DNA of 5,939 bases, taken from the NCBI GenBank assembly GCA_021780285.1, contig JAJXZA010000326.1, positions 1 to 5,939 of the forward strand. The letters run 5' to 3'. Position numbers and translations under genes: made by a program. Shown here piece after piece: positions 1-5,939 of this stretch (position 1 is the first letter of the stretch; every line of letters begins with the position of its first letter). Below the pieces are notes generated by a model. It was given only the letters and a program-made list of their open reading frames with translations. It searched no databases and had not been told where the DNA came from. The DNA is from Planctomycetota bacterium. Lineage in GTDB: Bacteria > Planctomycetota > Phycisphaerae > WQYP01.

Positions 1-1
1 T

Positions 2-1150
2 CTGCGGTCCGCCCTTCGATCGGAGGACACCGTGGCACGCCTGGGCGGCGATGAGTTTGTGGTCATCCTGCCGCAGCCTGCTTCGGCTGATGAGGTCGCA
101 CAGGTCGCCGAAAAAATACTCCAGACCATGAGCGTGCCGTTTGTCATCTCAGGCCATACATTCCATATTACCTGCAGCATGGGCATGAGTCTGTTCCCGC
201 GCGATGGACAGGACTGCGGCGAACTGCTGCGCAATGCCGACGAAGCGCTCTACCGCGCAAAAAAGGACGGCCGCAACCGCTTTGCCGTTCATTCGCCTGA
301 GATGCACGCCGCAACCGTTGAAACCCTCTGGATGGAAAATGACCTGCGCGAGGCGCTACACAAGGAACAATTTGTTCTTCATTACCAACCACAGGTGGAT
401 CTAAGCACCGGCAAGATCATCGGGGCGGAAGCTTTAATCCGATGGCGGCACCCGCAGCGCGGACTCATATCGCCGGCAAAGTTCATCCCGCTTGCCGAAG
501 AAAGGGGCCTCATGCTGAGCCTGGGCTCCTGGATACTGCATTCCGCGTGCCATCAGATCAAACGCTGGCAAAACAGCGGCCTGCCTGTAGTGCCGGTCGC
601 GGTTAATCTCTCCGGCATACAGTGCCGCGAAGCATCGCTTACCAACACCATCGCCAATGTGCTTAGCACCACCGGTCTTGACCCCCGCCTGCTGGAGTTG
701 GAAATTACCGAGGGCACGCTGATGTCGCAAACCGATTCCCTCCGGGCACGCATGATTGAACTGAAAAAGCTGGGCATTCGCTTTTCGCTCGATGATTTCG
801 GCACCGGCTACTCAAGCCTTAGCTATTTAACCAGATTTCCAATAGACACGCTGAAGATAGATATTTCGTTTGTTCGCGGCATGCTCGACGATCCGAAAGA
901 CCTGGCCGTGGTTGACACCATTATTGACCTTGCCGACAATCTGCAACTCCATACCGTTGCCGAAGGCGTTGAAAACGCCGAACAGGTCACGCTGCTCAAA
1001 CTGCTGGAATGTCGCTCCATGCAGGGTTACTACTTCAGCAAACCTCTGGCTCCTGACGACTTTGCCGCCATGCTCGCCCAAGATCGTCGCCTTATTCCGA
1101 TAAGTCAATCCAAAGTCGCTGCGGAACCGCCTATTATTCTCTCGGCTTAA
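2..1150 (+). CDS. Bifunctional GGDEF-EAL cyclic-di-GMP enzyme (diguanylate cyclase/phosphodiesterase), 5' end missing
   Basis: This is the C-terminal part of a protein that makes and breaks cyclic di-GMP; the reading frame is open to the left edge, so the true start and any sensor domain lie outside the window. The GTG at 32 is an internal valine codon, not a start. Visible in order are the inhibitory I-site RSED (bases 17-28), then RLGGDEF with the GGDEF codons at 44-58, and the end of the cyclase domain with NADEALYRAKKDGRNR. The EAL phosphodiesterase domain begins near base 330. Its expected catalytic set is present: Glu of EAL (428), Asn of VNLSG (605), Glu of EITEG (710), the DDFGTG loop (791), Lys of LKID (854), Glu of AEGVE (962) and Gln of QGYYFSKP (1022). 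Both activities therefore look possible, though many such hybrids use only one. The gene ends 25 bp from the convergent next gene. Family assignment is very sure; which activity dominates is not. Confidence 0.96.
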   Translation: MRSALRSEDTVARLGGDEFVVILPQPASADEVAQVAEKILQTMSVPFVISGHTFHITCSMGMSLFPRDGQDCGELLRNADEALYRAKKDGRNRFAVHSPEMHAATVETLWMENDLREALHKEQFVLHYQPQVDLSTGKIIGAEALIRWRHPQRGLISPAKFIPLAEERGLMLSLGSWILHSACHQIKRWQNSGLPVVPVAVNLSGIQCREASLTNTIANVLSTTGLDPRLLELEITEGTLMSQTDSLRARMIELKKLGIRFSLDDFGTGYSSLSYLTRFPIDTLKIDISFVRGMLDDPKDLAVVDTIIDLADNLQLHTVAEGVENAEQVTLLKLLECRSMQGYYFSKPLAPDDFAAMLAQDRRLIPISQSKVAAEPPIILSA

Positions 1151-1175
1151 TTCGCAATATGCTGCTCCGCCGGCT

Positions 1176-2261
1176 CTACGGCACTGCATCGGGAGCCGCC
1201 AAAGCAAGCTGCCGCACCGTCTCCTCTATCACATGCGCGTTGCTCGACCACACACAGCAGAACATCGCTTCGCGCACCCGACGCTGCGCCGCATTTCCCA
1301 TGACAAATCCCCGGCCTTTCGAGAGTTCAAGGCACATCAGCGAAGATCGGAAAGCCAACAGGTTAGCCTTGGCCCGCAGCGCTGCGGCCTCGCTCGAAGG
1401 CAGCTTACCGCCGGAGCCGCGCCGGTAAACGCACCGGGCCAGATGCTTGTATTCGTTCCGGAGTGTCGCGACGCTTCGGCGGCATTGGGCCGAGCGTCCC
1501 GACAACACCAACCGAGACGCGGAAATTGCGCCGGCGGCAACCCCAAGCGGAAGCACACATGTTGTTAATGAAAAGCGTCGCACGGCATCGCACGCAGCCA
1601 GCACATGTGCGCATGGTCCCAACAGCACAAGACTGGGGCGCACCTCGACGCCTTTAAGCCGGACCGCACAGGTCTTGGACCCATTTAACGCGGCCATCGG
1701 CGGCGGCCTCCCCGGCGTCACACCCTTGTGCGACGTTGGCAGCAATACCAGAAGTTCTTGCCGATTGGTTGTTTTGGTGCCGACAACAATCCAGCGGCTC
1801 TCATTCGCTCCCGTCACCCAGGGGATACGACCATCGAGCGTCCAGCCGGCGGCAGTTCGTGCGGCCACTACCGCAGGCTGATGCTGGTGTTGCGTAGATG
1901 TGGTAAGCTGCGAAATTCCAATGGTCGCCCAGCTGCGCCCTTGAGCCAATGTCTGAAGCACCGTGCCTATCGCTGATGTTGCCGGGCAACTCTGCAAAAG
2001 CCCAACGGCGGCATCCCGCTGAGTCCAGGCCAGCGCAGTGGTCAGGCAGCATGCGGCAACCTGCTCATACCGGCGATGAAGAGCCATCGCAGCCATACCG
2101 GTGCCGCCAAACCTGCGTTCTACAGCCCAACGCATCGCCCCTGCTTGCTTTAGGCGTCGCAGGCTGCTCTGTGGCCAAAGACTGTGGGAATCTACTGCGT
2201 CGGCCTTGTCTGCAATGCCTGCGAGTACTTCTCGCCAAGATGCACTTTGCCGGTTTTTCAT
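1176..2261 (-). CDS. Acyl-CoA-dehydrogenase-like flavoprotein with a degenerate active site
   Basis: The 361-residue protein resembles the acyl-CoA dehydrogenase superfamily (FAD-dependent, cytoplasmic). Seen directly are an N-terminal helical part with FGGTGM (about residues 51-56), a middle beta domain with TIGISQLTTST (113-123) and GWTLDGRIPWVTGA (139-152), and a C-terminal helical part rich in Arg and Ala. The family's late RD...YEGT region, which carries the catalytic glutamate of typical enzymes, appears here as REAMFCCVWSS, so that base seems absent. It may therefore not be a classical fatty acyl-CoA dehydrogenase; substrate and reaction are unknown. The ATG at 2261 was chosen because it gives a usual length and overlaps the TGA of an upstream short frame (ATGA). 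The frame stays open to 2390, but those 43 extra codons look unlike the family. No good ribosome binding site sits close to the ATG; a GGTGGAG lies about 15-20 nt upstream. It may be co-transcribed with the upstream sodA. Overlapping plus-strand frames are shadows. Confidence 0.82.
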   Translation of the reverse strand: MKNRQSASWREVLAGIADKADAVDSHSLWPQSSLRRLKQAGAMRWAVERRFGGTGMAAMALHRRYEQVAACCLTTALAWTQRDAAVGLLQSCPATSAIGTVLQTLAQGRSWATIGISQLTTSTQHQHQPAVVAARTAAGWTLDGRIPWVTGANESRWIVVGTKTTNRQELLVLLPTSHKGVTPGRPPPMAALNGSKTCAVRLKGVEVRPSLVLLGPCAHVLAACDAVRRFSLTTCVLPLGVAAGAISASRLVLSGRSAQCRRSVATLRNEYKHLARCVYRRGSGGKLPSSEAAALRAKANLLAFRSSLMCLELSKGRGFVMGNAAQRRVREAMFCCVWSSNAHVIEETVRQLALAAPDAVP

Positions 2262-2446
2262 GATAAAGGCCGCTCGCCTGTCTCCACCTGAAAAGTGAGT
2301 ACGACAAAACACCACCCCTGACCAACCCGACGGGCGGCCAGCTTGTTCAAAACCGCCGTACCCGCCGGCAGCCACAATGCTTTGGGGCATGGGCCCCAGC
2401 TGTTCGAGGGAACAGCGCAGCTTAGCTGACGACCATGCCGTCGCAT
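2258..2446 (-). CDS. Doubtful 62-codon ORF between sodA and the dehydrogenase-like gene
   Basis: An ATG-started frame begins 7 nt after the sodA stop codon, and its TGA overlaps the ATG of the dehydrogenase-like gene by 4 nt, as in translationally coupled genes. The product would be a basic, Trp-containing small protein; I recognise no domain, signal peptide or clear membrane helix. Against it being real, there is no Shine-Dalgarno sequence before the ATG, its first half coincides with a series of inverted repeats, and the overlap may be chance. It could instead be a translated leader that couples the downstream gene, or non-coding sequence. Confidence 0.22.
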   Translation of the reverse strand: MRRHGRQLSCAVPSNSWGPCPKALWLPAGTAVLNKLAARRVGQGWCFVVLTFQVETGERPLS

Positions 2447-2457
2447 GTAAGTCTTAC
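2383..2457 (-). repeat. Run of five adjacent inverted repeats downstream of sodA
   Basis: Starting at the sodA stop codon and running along the minus strand, five inverted repeats lie almost end to end: 2447-2457 (5 bp, 1-nt centre), 2430-2443 (4 bp stem, 6-nt loop), 2418-2428 (4 bp stem, 3-nt loop), 2399-2416 (GCTGTTC/GAACAGC, perfect 7 bp, 4-nt loop) and 2383-2398 (TGGGGC/GCCCCA, perfect 6 bp, 4-nt loop). The last two abut exactly. In the sodA transcript they would form a structured 3' region that could slow transcription, protect the mRNA or limit read-through. No T-tract follows, so this is not a classical intrinsic terminator. The three weaker repeats could easily be chance; the two strong ones are the support. 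Confidence 0.5.
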
Positions 2458-3086
2458 TTTGCCGCCAGATAAAGCTGGTTAACCTTTTGCCAGTTTACAA
2501 CGTCCCACCACGCCGCAAGGTAGTCGGCCCGCTTGTTTTGATATTTGAGATAGTAGGCATGCTCCCAGACATCCACCCCGAGCACCGGCTTACCCGAAAG
2601 CCCGGCAATGGCATCACCCATAAGAGGATTGTCCTGGTTAGCCGTCGAGCCAATAGCCAACTTGCCACCTTTCACCACAAGCCACGCCCAACCAGAGCCA
2701 AAACGCTTCATACCTGCATCGGTCAGCTTCGTCTTAAAGTCTCCAAACGAACCAAAACTTGCTTTGATGGCCTCGGCCAATTCTCCCGTAGGCTCACCAC
2801 CACCCTGCCCTTTCGGAGCCATAATCTGCCAGAACATGCTGTGATTGATGTGGCCGCCGCCATTGTTGCGAACAGCACCGCGAATATCCTCCGGCACCGC
2901 GGCCAGGTCCCCTACCAGAGCCTCAATTGTTTTGCTCTCAAGGTTAGCCTTGCCGGCAATGGCATTATTGAGATTAGTTACATATGCACCATGATGCTTA
3001 CCGTGGTGAATTTGCATGGTCTGCGAATCAATCACAGGCTCAAGAGCCGCGAACTCATAGGGTAAATTGGGTAAAGTAAAAGCCAT
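2454..3086 (-). CDS. sodA: Superoxide dismutase, Mn type
   Basis: A 210-residue enzyme of the Fe/Mn superoxide dismutase family, converting superoxide to oxygen and hydrogen peroxide. The usual metal ligands are all present: His27 (in MQIHHGKHH), His82 (in HINHSMFW), Asp172 and His176 (in [12 protein letters not shown]). The GGGHINHS motif and the ANQDNPL segment, which supplies the second-sphere Gln from the C-terminal domain, are marks of the Mn rather than the Fe subfamily. True metal use, including cambialistic use, cannot be read from sequence. There is no signal peptide, so it is cytoplasmic. The ATG at 3086 was chosen because [12 protein letters not shown] is the standard N terminus and AGGAG lies 8 nt before it. 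The frame stays open to a TTG at 3203, but that TTG is part of the -35 box. The gene is divergent from ribD and has its own promoter. Confidence 0.97.
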   Translation of the reverse strand: MAFTLPNLPYEFAALEPVIDSQTMQIHHGKHHGAYVTNLNNAIAGKANLESKTIEALVGDLAAVPEDIRGAVRNNGGGHINHSMFWQIMAPKGQGGGEPTGELAEAIKASFGSFGDFKTKLTDAGMKRFGSGWAWLVVKGGKLAIGSTANQDNPLMGDAIAGLSGKPVLGVDVWEHAYYLKYQNKRADYLAAWWDVVNWQKVNQLYLAAK

Positions 3087-3094
3087 AACAGCAT

Positions 3095-3099
3095 CTCCT
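3095..3099 (-). promoter_or_regulatory. sodA ribosome binding site
   Basis: On the minus strand AGGAG stands 8 nt before the ATG at 3086. It settles the start of sodA against the longer open frame. Confidence 0.88.
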
Positions 3100-3104
3100 G
3101 TCAA

Positions 3105-3147
3105 AAACCCATGGAACATCTTCACCGTCGCGCACATGTATGGGTTT
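3105..3147 (-). promoter_or_regulatory. Inverted repeat in the sodA mRNA leader
   Basis: AAACCCAT (3140-3147) and ATGGGTTT (3105-3112) form a perfect 8-bp stem. A further 4-bp ACAT/ATGT pairing (3136-3139 with 3116-3119) stacks below it after a 3-nt bulge, leaving a loop of 16 nt. The downstream arm runs into a short T run (TTTTT on the mRNA strand, 3103-3107) and lies just 5 nt before the AGGAG ribosome binding site. It lies wholly within the predicted 5' leader of about 80 nt. It could influence ribosome access or act as a weak attenuator; no function can be assigned from sequence alone, and no known riboswitch is recognised. Confidence 0.45.
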
Positions 3148-3173
3148 GTAACAAGTGCGGATGAACTGATTCC

Positions 3174-3203
3174 TTTATAGGCCGTAGTGGAGTTGTTAGT
3201 CAA
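3174..3203 (-). promoter_or_regulatory. sodA promoter, sigma-70 type
   Basis: On the minus strand TTGACT (3198-3203) is followed after 18 bp by TATAAA (3174-3179), each matching five of six consensus bases. Transcription would start near 3166, giving a leader of about 80 nt. This is the strongest promoter-like sequence in the sodA-ribD intergenic region. Confidence 0.72.
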
Positions 3204-3343
3204 GCATCTTTTTCGCCTTTACCGTAGAATTGTCCTCCATGGGCCGTACTACCGGCGCGTACAATTTAGCCTGTAAACCAGGCGCTTGCGAGGCGTACTT
3301 TAGCCCCAGCTTGCCGGAAACCTACAAATTGCAGGTTTGAAAA
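3204..3343. other. Divergent sodA-ribD intergenic region
   Basis: These 140 bp must hold the ribD promoter. The best plus-strand -10 candidate is TACAAT at 3260-3265, but no matching -35 box stands 16-18 bp upstream, so it is weak. The ribD ribosome binding site is also weak (AGG at 3333-3335, 8 nt before the ATG). No FMN riboswitch is recognisable, and the leader would be too short for one. An imperfect direct repeat lies within it. Confidence 0.5.
3257..3305 (+). repeat. Imperfect direct repeat in the ribD upstream region
   Basis: GCGTAC-AA-TTTAGCC at 3257-3271 recurs as GCGTAC-TTTAGCC at 3293-3305: 13 shared bases with a 2-nt insertion in the first copy, starts 36 bp apart. The first copy overlaps the candidate ribD -10 box (TACAAT). 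It may be a paired protein-binding site or a small tandem duplication; chance is not excluded. Confidence 0.4.
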
Positions 3344-4525
3344 ATGGCGCAAACGTCCTTTACTCCAGCTCAAGTCGGGTTCATGCACAAGGCTCTGCAA
3401 CTGGCCCGGAACGGCTTGGGCCGCGTTGAACCCAACCCCCTAGTGGGCTGCGTAATCGTACGCAATGGCATAATCATTGCCGCCGGTTACCACCGCGCAT
3501 TCGGTGGCCCTCACGCAGAAATTGAGGCCCTGAAAGCAGCCGGCAGCAAAGCACGCGGGGCCGAGTTGTATGTTACCCTTGAACCCTGCTGTCACACCGG
3601 CAAAACCGGCCCGTGCACCCAGGCCATTATCGCCGCCGGAGTTCGCAAGGTTGTTGCAGCCATGATAGACCCTTTTCCAGCCGTAGCCGGCCGGGGAATT
3701 GCCGAACTTAAAAAGGCCGGCCTCGATGCCACCCACGGGCTGCTGGCGGAACAAGCAGCCACACTCAACGCTCCCTTTATTAAGCGAGTTCACCGCAATC
3801 TTCCGTATTGCATAATGAAATGGGCGCAAAGCCTTGATGGCTGCATAGCAACGCGCTCGGGACATTCGCAATGGATAAGTTGCCACGAGTCTCGGCAACG
3901 CGTACACGACCTGCGCGGCCGCGTTGACGCCATCATCACAGGCATCAACACTGTGCTCGCAGACGACCCGCTGCTTACCTGCCGCGCACAAAAAGTATCG
4001 GCGCTCAAGCGAATTGCCTTGCGCGTGGTACTCGATAGCTCCTGTCGCACGCCCTTGAACTCCAAGCTTATTCATACGGCTACAACTTATCCATTGCTCA
4101 TCGCGCATAAGGCCAATCTGTCCGGCAATGCCGGCCGCCGAGCCGCCGCTTTGCGTTTGGCAGGCGCCGAACTGCTGCCGCTGGGTAGCAACGCTCTTGG
4201 TCGCTTACGCCTTGATCAATTATTGAAGACCCTAAGCAAGCGAGGCGCAACCAACGTGCTAATTGAGGCCGGGCCAACCGTGATGGGATCATTTCTCAAG
4301 CACAGAAGTCTGGTTGATTCCATTGAGGCTTATATAGCGCCGTGCGTACTGGGCGATACACAGGCTGCCCACGCAATCGCCGGCTTTGCGCCCAGGCTCT
4401 TTAGCCAGGCCATACCATTCGTCTGGAACCAGGCACTGCGTGTTGGCGTAGACTTCCTGTTGACCGCCCAACCCCAAAAACAGGCCGCATCTTCAACAAA
4501 GAAGCAGCCCGCTGATCATCAGTAA
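3344..4525 (+). CDS. ribD: Bifunctional riboflavin biosynthesis protein RibD (pyrimidine deaminase / reductase)
   Basis: This cytoplasmic 393-residue enzyme catalyses two steps of riboflavin synthesis after GTP cyclohydrolase II: deamination of the diaminopyrimidinone ribosyl phosphate, then NADPH-dependent reduction of its ribose. The N-terminal cytidine-deaminase-like domain (about residues 10-150) has PNPLVGCVIV, zinc and catalytic HAE (His57, Glu59) and PCCHTGKTGPC (Cys82, Cys91). The C-terminal DHFR-like reductase domain (about 155-375) has MKWAQSLDGCIAT (from Met158), SQWIS, and GINTVLADDPLLTCR. Near the C terminus the usual VEGG-type motif reads LIEAGPT, a mild change. The last 16 or so residues are a polar tail. 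The ATG at 3344 gives the normal N terminus, although the ribosome binding site is weak. No other rib gene is beside it, so it stands alone here. It faces carA convergently across 35 bp. Confidence 0.97.
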   Translation: MAQTSFTPAQVGFMHKALQLARNGLGRVEPNPLVGCVIVRNGIIIAAGYHRAFGGPHAEIEALKAAGSKARGAELYVTLEPCCHTGKTGPCTQAIIAAGVRKVVAAMIDPFPAVAGRGIAELKKAGLDATHGLLAEQAATLNAPFIKRVHRNLPYCIMKWAQSLDGCIATRSGHSQWISCHESRQRVHDLRGRVDAIITGINTVLADDPLLTCRAQKVSALKRIALRVVLDSSCRTPLNSKLIHTATTYPLLIAHKANLSGNAGRRAAALRLAGAELLPLGSNALGRLRLDQLLKTLSKRGATNVLIEAGPTVMGSFLKHRSLVDSIEAYIAPCVLGDTQAAHAIAGFAPRLFSQAIPFVWNQALRVGVDFLLTAQPQKQAASSTKKQPADHQ

Positions 4526-4560
4526 ACTCTCTGTATACTGACGAAAATGCACCACCGCTT

Positions 4561-5763
4561 TTATCGCTCAACGACAACCGCATTACGTTTCTGCTGGGCC
4601 GCATTCATTTCTTGAGCCGTTGGGCTGTTGCCTGTTTTCATCATCTGCACAAAACAATCGAATAAATAAGTTGCGTCATGCGGGCCAGGGCTAGCTTCAG
4701 GGTGGTATTGCACCGCAAATACCGGCTCCGTCGCCATTCTAAAGCCCTCTAAGGTCTGATCATTGAGATTAATATGCGTAGGCTCGCCGCCGCGCTGCTT
4801 GAGCGACTGCGTGTCCACCGCAAAGCCATGATTTTGCGAGGTTATTTCAACCTTGCCGGTACCCATATTCTGTACCGGCTGGTTGCCGCCACGATGGCCG
4901 AACTTGAGTTTATAAGTTGAAGCGCCGAGAGCCAGGCCCAAAAGCTGATGCCCCAGGCATATTCCGAATATCGGTTTTTGACCAATCAATTTCTTCAGCG
5001 CCGCCTGCGTATACGCAATAGGCTCCGGATCGCCCGGCCCATTGCTTACAAAGACACCATCAGGCTTCAGCGAGAGTATTTCCTCCGCGGGGGTCGCCGC
5101 AGGCACTACCGTTACCCGGCAGCCGCTCTGCACAAGGTTACGTAATATATTTCGTTTCGCGCCGCAATCTATTGCCACCACATGAAACACCCCTGCGGCA
5201 TGCGAATCATTCGGCTGTGCCCACGGGCCTTTGTCCTGCTGCCAGACGGTGACCTTGGGTGCCGCCACCTTCGATACCAGGTCAAGACCGACCAGCCCCG
5301 GCCACTGGCGAGCCTGGGCCAAAAGCGCGGCATCGTCGCCAAGCCTTGCCGGATCAGTACATAAAACGCCCTTAAGAGCGCCTTGCATGCGTAACTTGCG
5401 AACCAATGCGCGTGTATCAAGCCCCTGAATGCCCGGCACGTTATGCCGCAGCAGATAATCTGATACCGACTCCACCGCGCGATAATTGCTTACTACCGGT
5501 GAAAGTTCCTTGACAATAAATCCTTCCACCTGCGGATGCCCGGATTCTTCGTCCTCCGCATCGGCGATTCCGTAGTTGCCGATCTGCGGGCACGTCATGG
5601 CGACGATTTGCCCGCAATAAGACGGATCGGTCAAAATCTCCTGGTAACCCGAAAGCGACGTATTAAACACAACCTCGCCCACATGCGTGGCAGTCGCACC
5701 AAACGCGCGACCTGCGAACACGGTGCCATCTTCCAAGACCAGCTTAGCCGATACTAAATCCAT
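4561..5763 (-). CDS. carA: Carbamoyl-phosphate synthase small (glutaminase) subunit
   Basis: The 400-residue CarA hydrolyses glutamine and channels ammonia to the large subunit CarB, which makes carbamoyl phosphate for pyrimidine and arginine synthesis in the cytoplasm. The N-terminal domain has [13 protein letters not shown] and the signature [21 protein letters not shown] (residues 29-49). The class I glutamine amidotransferase domain has VSNGPGDP, the nucleophile Cys269 in [26 protein letters not shown], and His354 and Glu356 in [12 protein letters not shown], so the catalytic triad is complete. The ATG at 5763 was chosen because AAGGTGG lies 7 nt before it and the protein then begins like other CarA proteins; 40 upstream open codons cover the promoter and leader. 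A roughly 20-residue polar tail follows the last domain. carB is not in the window and is not directly downstream, where ribD converges. Confidence 0.98.
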   Translation of the reverse strand: MDLVSAKLVLEDGTVFAGRAFGATATHVGEVVFNTSLSGYQEILTDPSYCGQIVAMTCPQIGNYGIADAEDEESGHPQVEGFIVKELSPVVSNYRAVESVSDYLLRHNVPGIQGLDTRALVRKLRMQGALKGVLCTDPARLGDDAALLAQARQWPGLVGLDLVSKVAAPKVTVWQQDKGPWAQPNDSHAAGVFHVVAIDCGAKRNILRNLVQSGCRVTVVPAATPAEEILSLKPDGVFVSNGPGDPEPIAYTQAALKKLIGQKPIFGICLGHQLLGLALGASTYKLKFGHRGGNQPVQNMGTGKVEITSQNHGFAVDTQSLKQRGGEPTHINLNDQTLEGFRMATEPVFAVQYHPEASPGPHDATYLFDCFVQMMKTGNSPTAQEMNAAQQKRNAVVVER

Positions 5764-5770
5764 AAACTTT

Positions 5771-5777
5771 CCACCTT
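5771..5777 (-). promoter_or_regulatory. carA ribosome binding site
   Basis: AAGGTGG on the minus strand stands 7 nt before the ATG at 5763 and decides the carA start against the longer open frame reaching 5883. Confidence 0.85.
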
Positions 5778-5802
5778 TTTGCACATATTGCTCGCGTTTG
5801 CG

Positions 5803-5819
5803 GCAGGCTCCGTGCCTGC
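5803..5819 (-). promoter_or_regulatory. Hairpin at the predicted 5' end of the carA mRNA
   Basis: GCAGGC and GCCTGC form a perfect, GC-rich 6-bp stem around a 5-nt loop (ACGGA on the mRNA strand). With the promoter called at 5827-5854, transcription would begin within about one to three bases of the stem, so the mRNA would start with this hairpin. It may protect the 5' end or bind a regulator. The loop does not resemble the known PyrR-binding loop consensus. Stem is seen directly; role is inferred. Confidence 0.5.
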
Positions 5820-5826
5820 GATACTT

Positions 5827-5854
5827 ATTATATCCGATGGTAAAAAAATGTCTT
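5827..5854 (-). promoter_or_regulatory. carA promoter, sigma-70 type
   Basis: On the minus strand a perfect TATAAT (5827-5832) stands 16 bp after AAGACA (5849-5854; four of six consensus bases). The spacer contains a run of seven T. Start of transcription is expected near 5820, with a leader of about 57 nt. Confidence 0.68.
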
Positions 5855-5939
5855 GAGTAACGAGGGCCATATGGATGCGGCAAATGACAATAGGCCCTAT
5901 ATTCGCATATTCAGCCCAAGACCTAGCTGTCTCGCGCAA
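5855..5939. other. Upstream carA region to the right edge, undetermined
   Basis: No convincing gene is seen. A minus-strand frame is open from the right edge and would stop at 5754, just inside carA, but it runs through the carA promoter and hairpin and resembles nothing known. An 11-bp inverted repeat (ATAGG-N-CCTAT) is centred on 5895, about 36 bp upstream of the -35 box, with ATGCG/CGCAT arms flanking it (5903-5907 and 5874-5878); it could be an operator or the end of an upstream transcript. Confidence 0.3.

Noticed and set aside
1151..1205. Terminator between the convergent GGDEF-EAL and dehydrogenase-like genes
   Set aside because: Only a GGCTC/GAGCC pairing with a long loop is seen, inside the coding end of the minus-strand gene and without a T-tract.
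1447..1881. 144-codon plus-strand frame, and neighbours at 1159-1428 and 1233-1568
   Set aside because: They are antisense to the acyl-CoA-dehydrogenase-like gene, show no recognisable domain and have low-complexity Arg/Ala/Pro-rich translations typical of shadow frames in GC-rich DNA.
2487..3065. 192-codon plus-strand frame opposite sodA
   Set aside because: The minus strand encodes a full, motif-complete superoxide dismutase; the plus frame matches nothing.
3087..3203. 39-codon N-terminal extension of sodA from the TTG at 3203
   Set aside because: The TTG is the start of the -35 box, the family N terminus begins at MAFTLP, and a strong AGGAG precedes the ATG at 3086.
3266..3343. FMN riboswitch before ribD
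   Set aside because: The available leader is too short and I see none of the conserved RFN-element segments.
3440..4108. 222-codon minus-strand frame opposite ribD
   Set aside because: It is a shadow of ribD, whose motifs are complete on the plus strand.
4519..4541. Inverted repeat TCAGTA/TACTGA between ribD and carA as a bidirectional terminator
   Set aside because: The 6-bp stem is AT-rich with an 11-nt loop and no T-tract on either strand; too weak to call a terminator.
5764..5883. 40-codon N-terminal extension of carA
   Set aside because: It covers the TATAAT promoter, the leader hairpin and the ribosome binding site, and is unlike CarA proteins.
5754..5939. 61-codon minus-strand frame entering from the right edge and overlapping the carA start
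   Set aside because: It has no recognisable family and runs through the carA promoter and hairpin; only sequence beyond the edge could rescue it.

Overview
This is ordinary bacterial chromosomal DNA, moderately GC-rich, with five confident protein genes packed closely on both strands. No mobile elements, CRISPR arrays, tRNA or rRNA genes were seen. The proteins are most like those of Planctomycetota, possibly a Phycisphaerae-type lineage. That guess rests on general resemblance, chiefly an acyl-CoA-dehydrogenase-like protein with QLTTST and PWVTGA motifs and the style of CarA, so the phylum is an inference of low to moderate confidence.

Layout from left to right. Bases 2-1150 (+) are the 3' part of a GGDEF-EAL cyclic-di-GMP enzyme cut by the left edge. 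It is followed convergently, after 25 bp, by an acyl-CoA-dehydrogenase-like gene (1176-2261, -). Upstream of that gene lies a roughly 190-bp stretch (2262-2453). It holds a doubtful 62-codon ORF and, next to the superoxide dismutase stop codon, a run of five back-to-back inverted repeats. A Mn-type superoxide dismutase gene (2454-3086, -) follows, with a clear sigma-70-like promoter, a leader hairpin and a strong ribosome binding site. A divergent intergenic region (3204-3343) with an imperfect direct repeat separates it from ribD (3344-4525, +). ribD converges on carA (4561-5763, -), which has its own good promoter and a hairpin at the predicted 5' end of its mRNA. The right edge is non-coding or undetermined DNA upstream of carA.

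The genes do not form one pathway. They represent c-di-GMP signalling, oxidative-stress defence, riboflavin synthesis, and carbamoyl phosphate synthesis for pyrimidines and arginine, plus an orphan flavoprotein-like gene. The only candidate operon is sodA followed by the acyl-CoA-dehydrogenase-like gene, both on the minus strand. I found no clearly new system. The points most worth a second look are the structured DNA between sodA and the dehydrogenase-like gene, the apparent loss of the catalytic glutamate in that protein, and the leader structures of sodA and carA.
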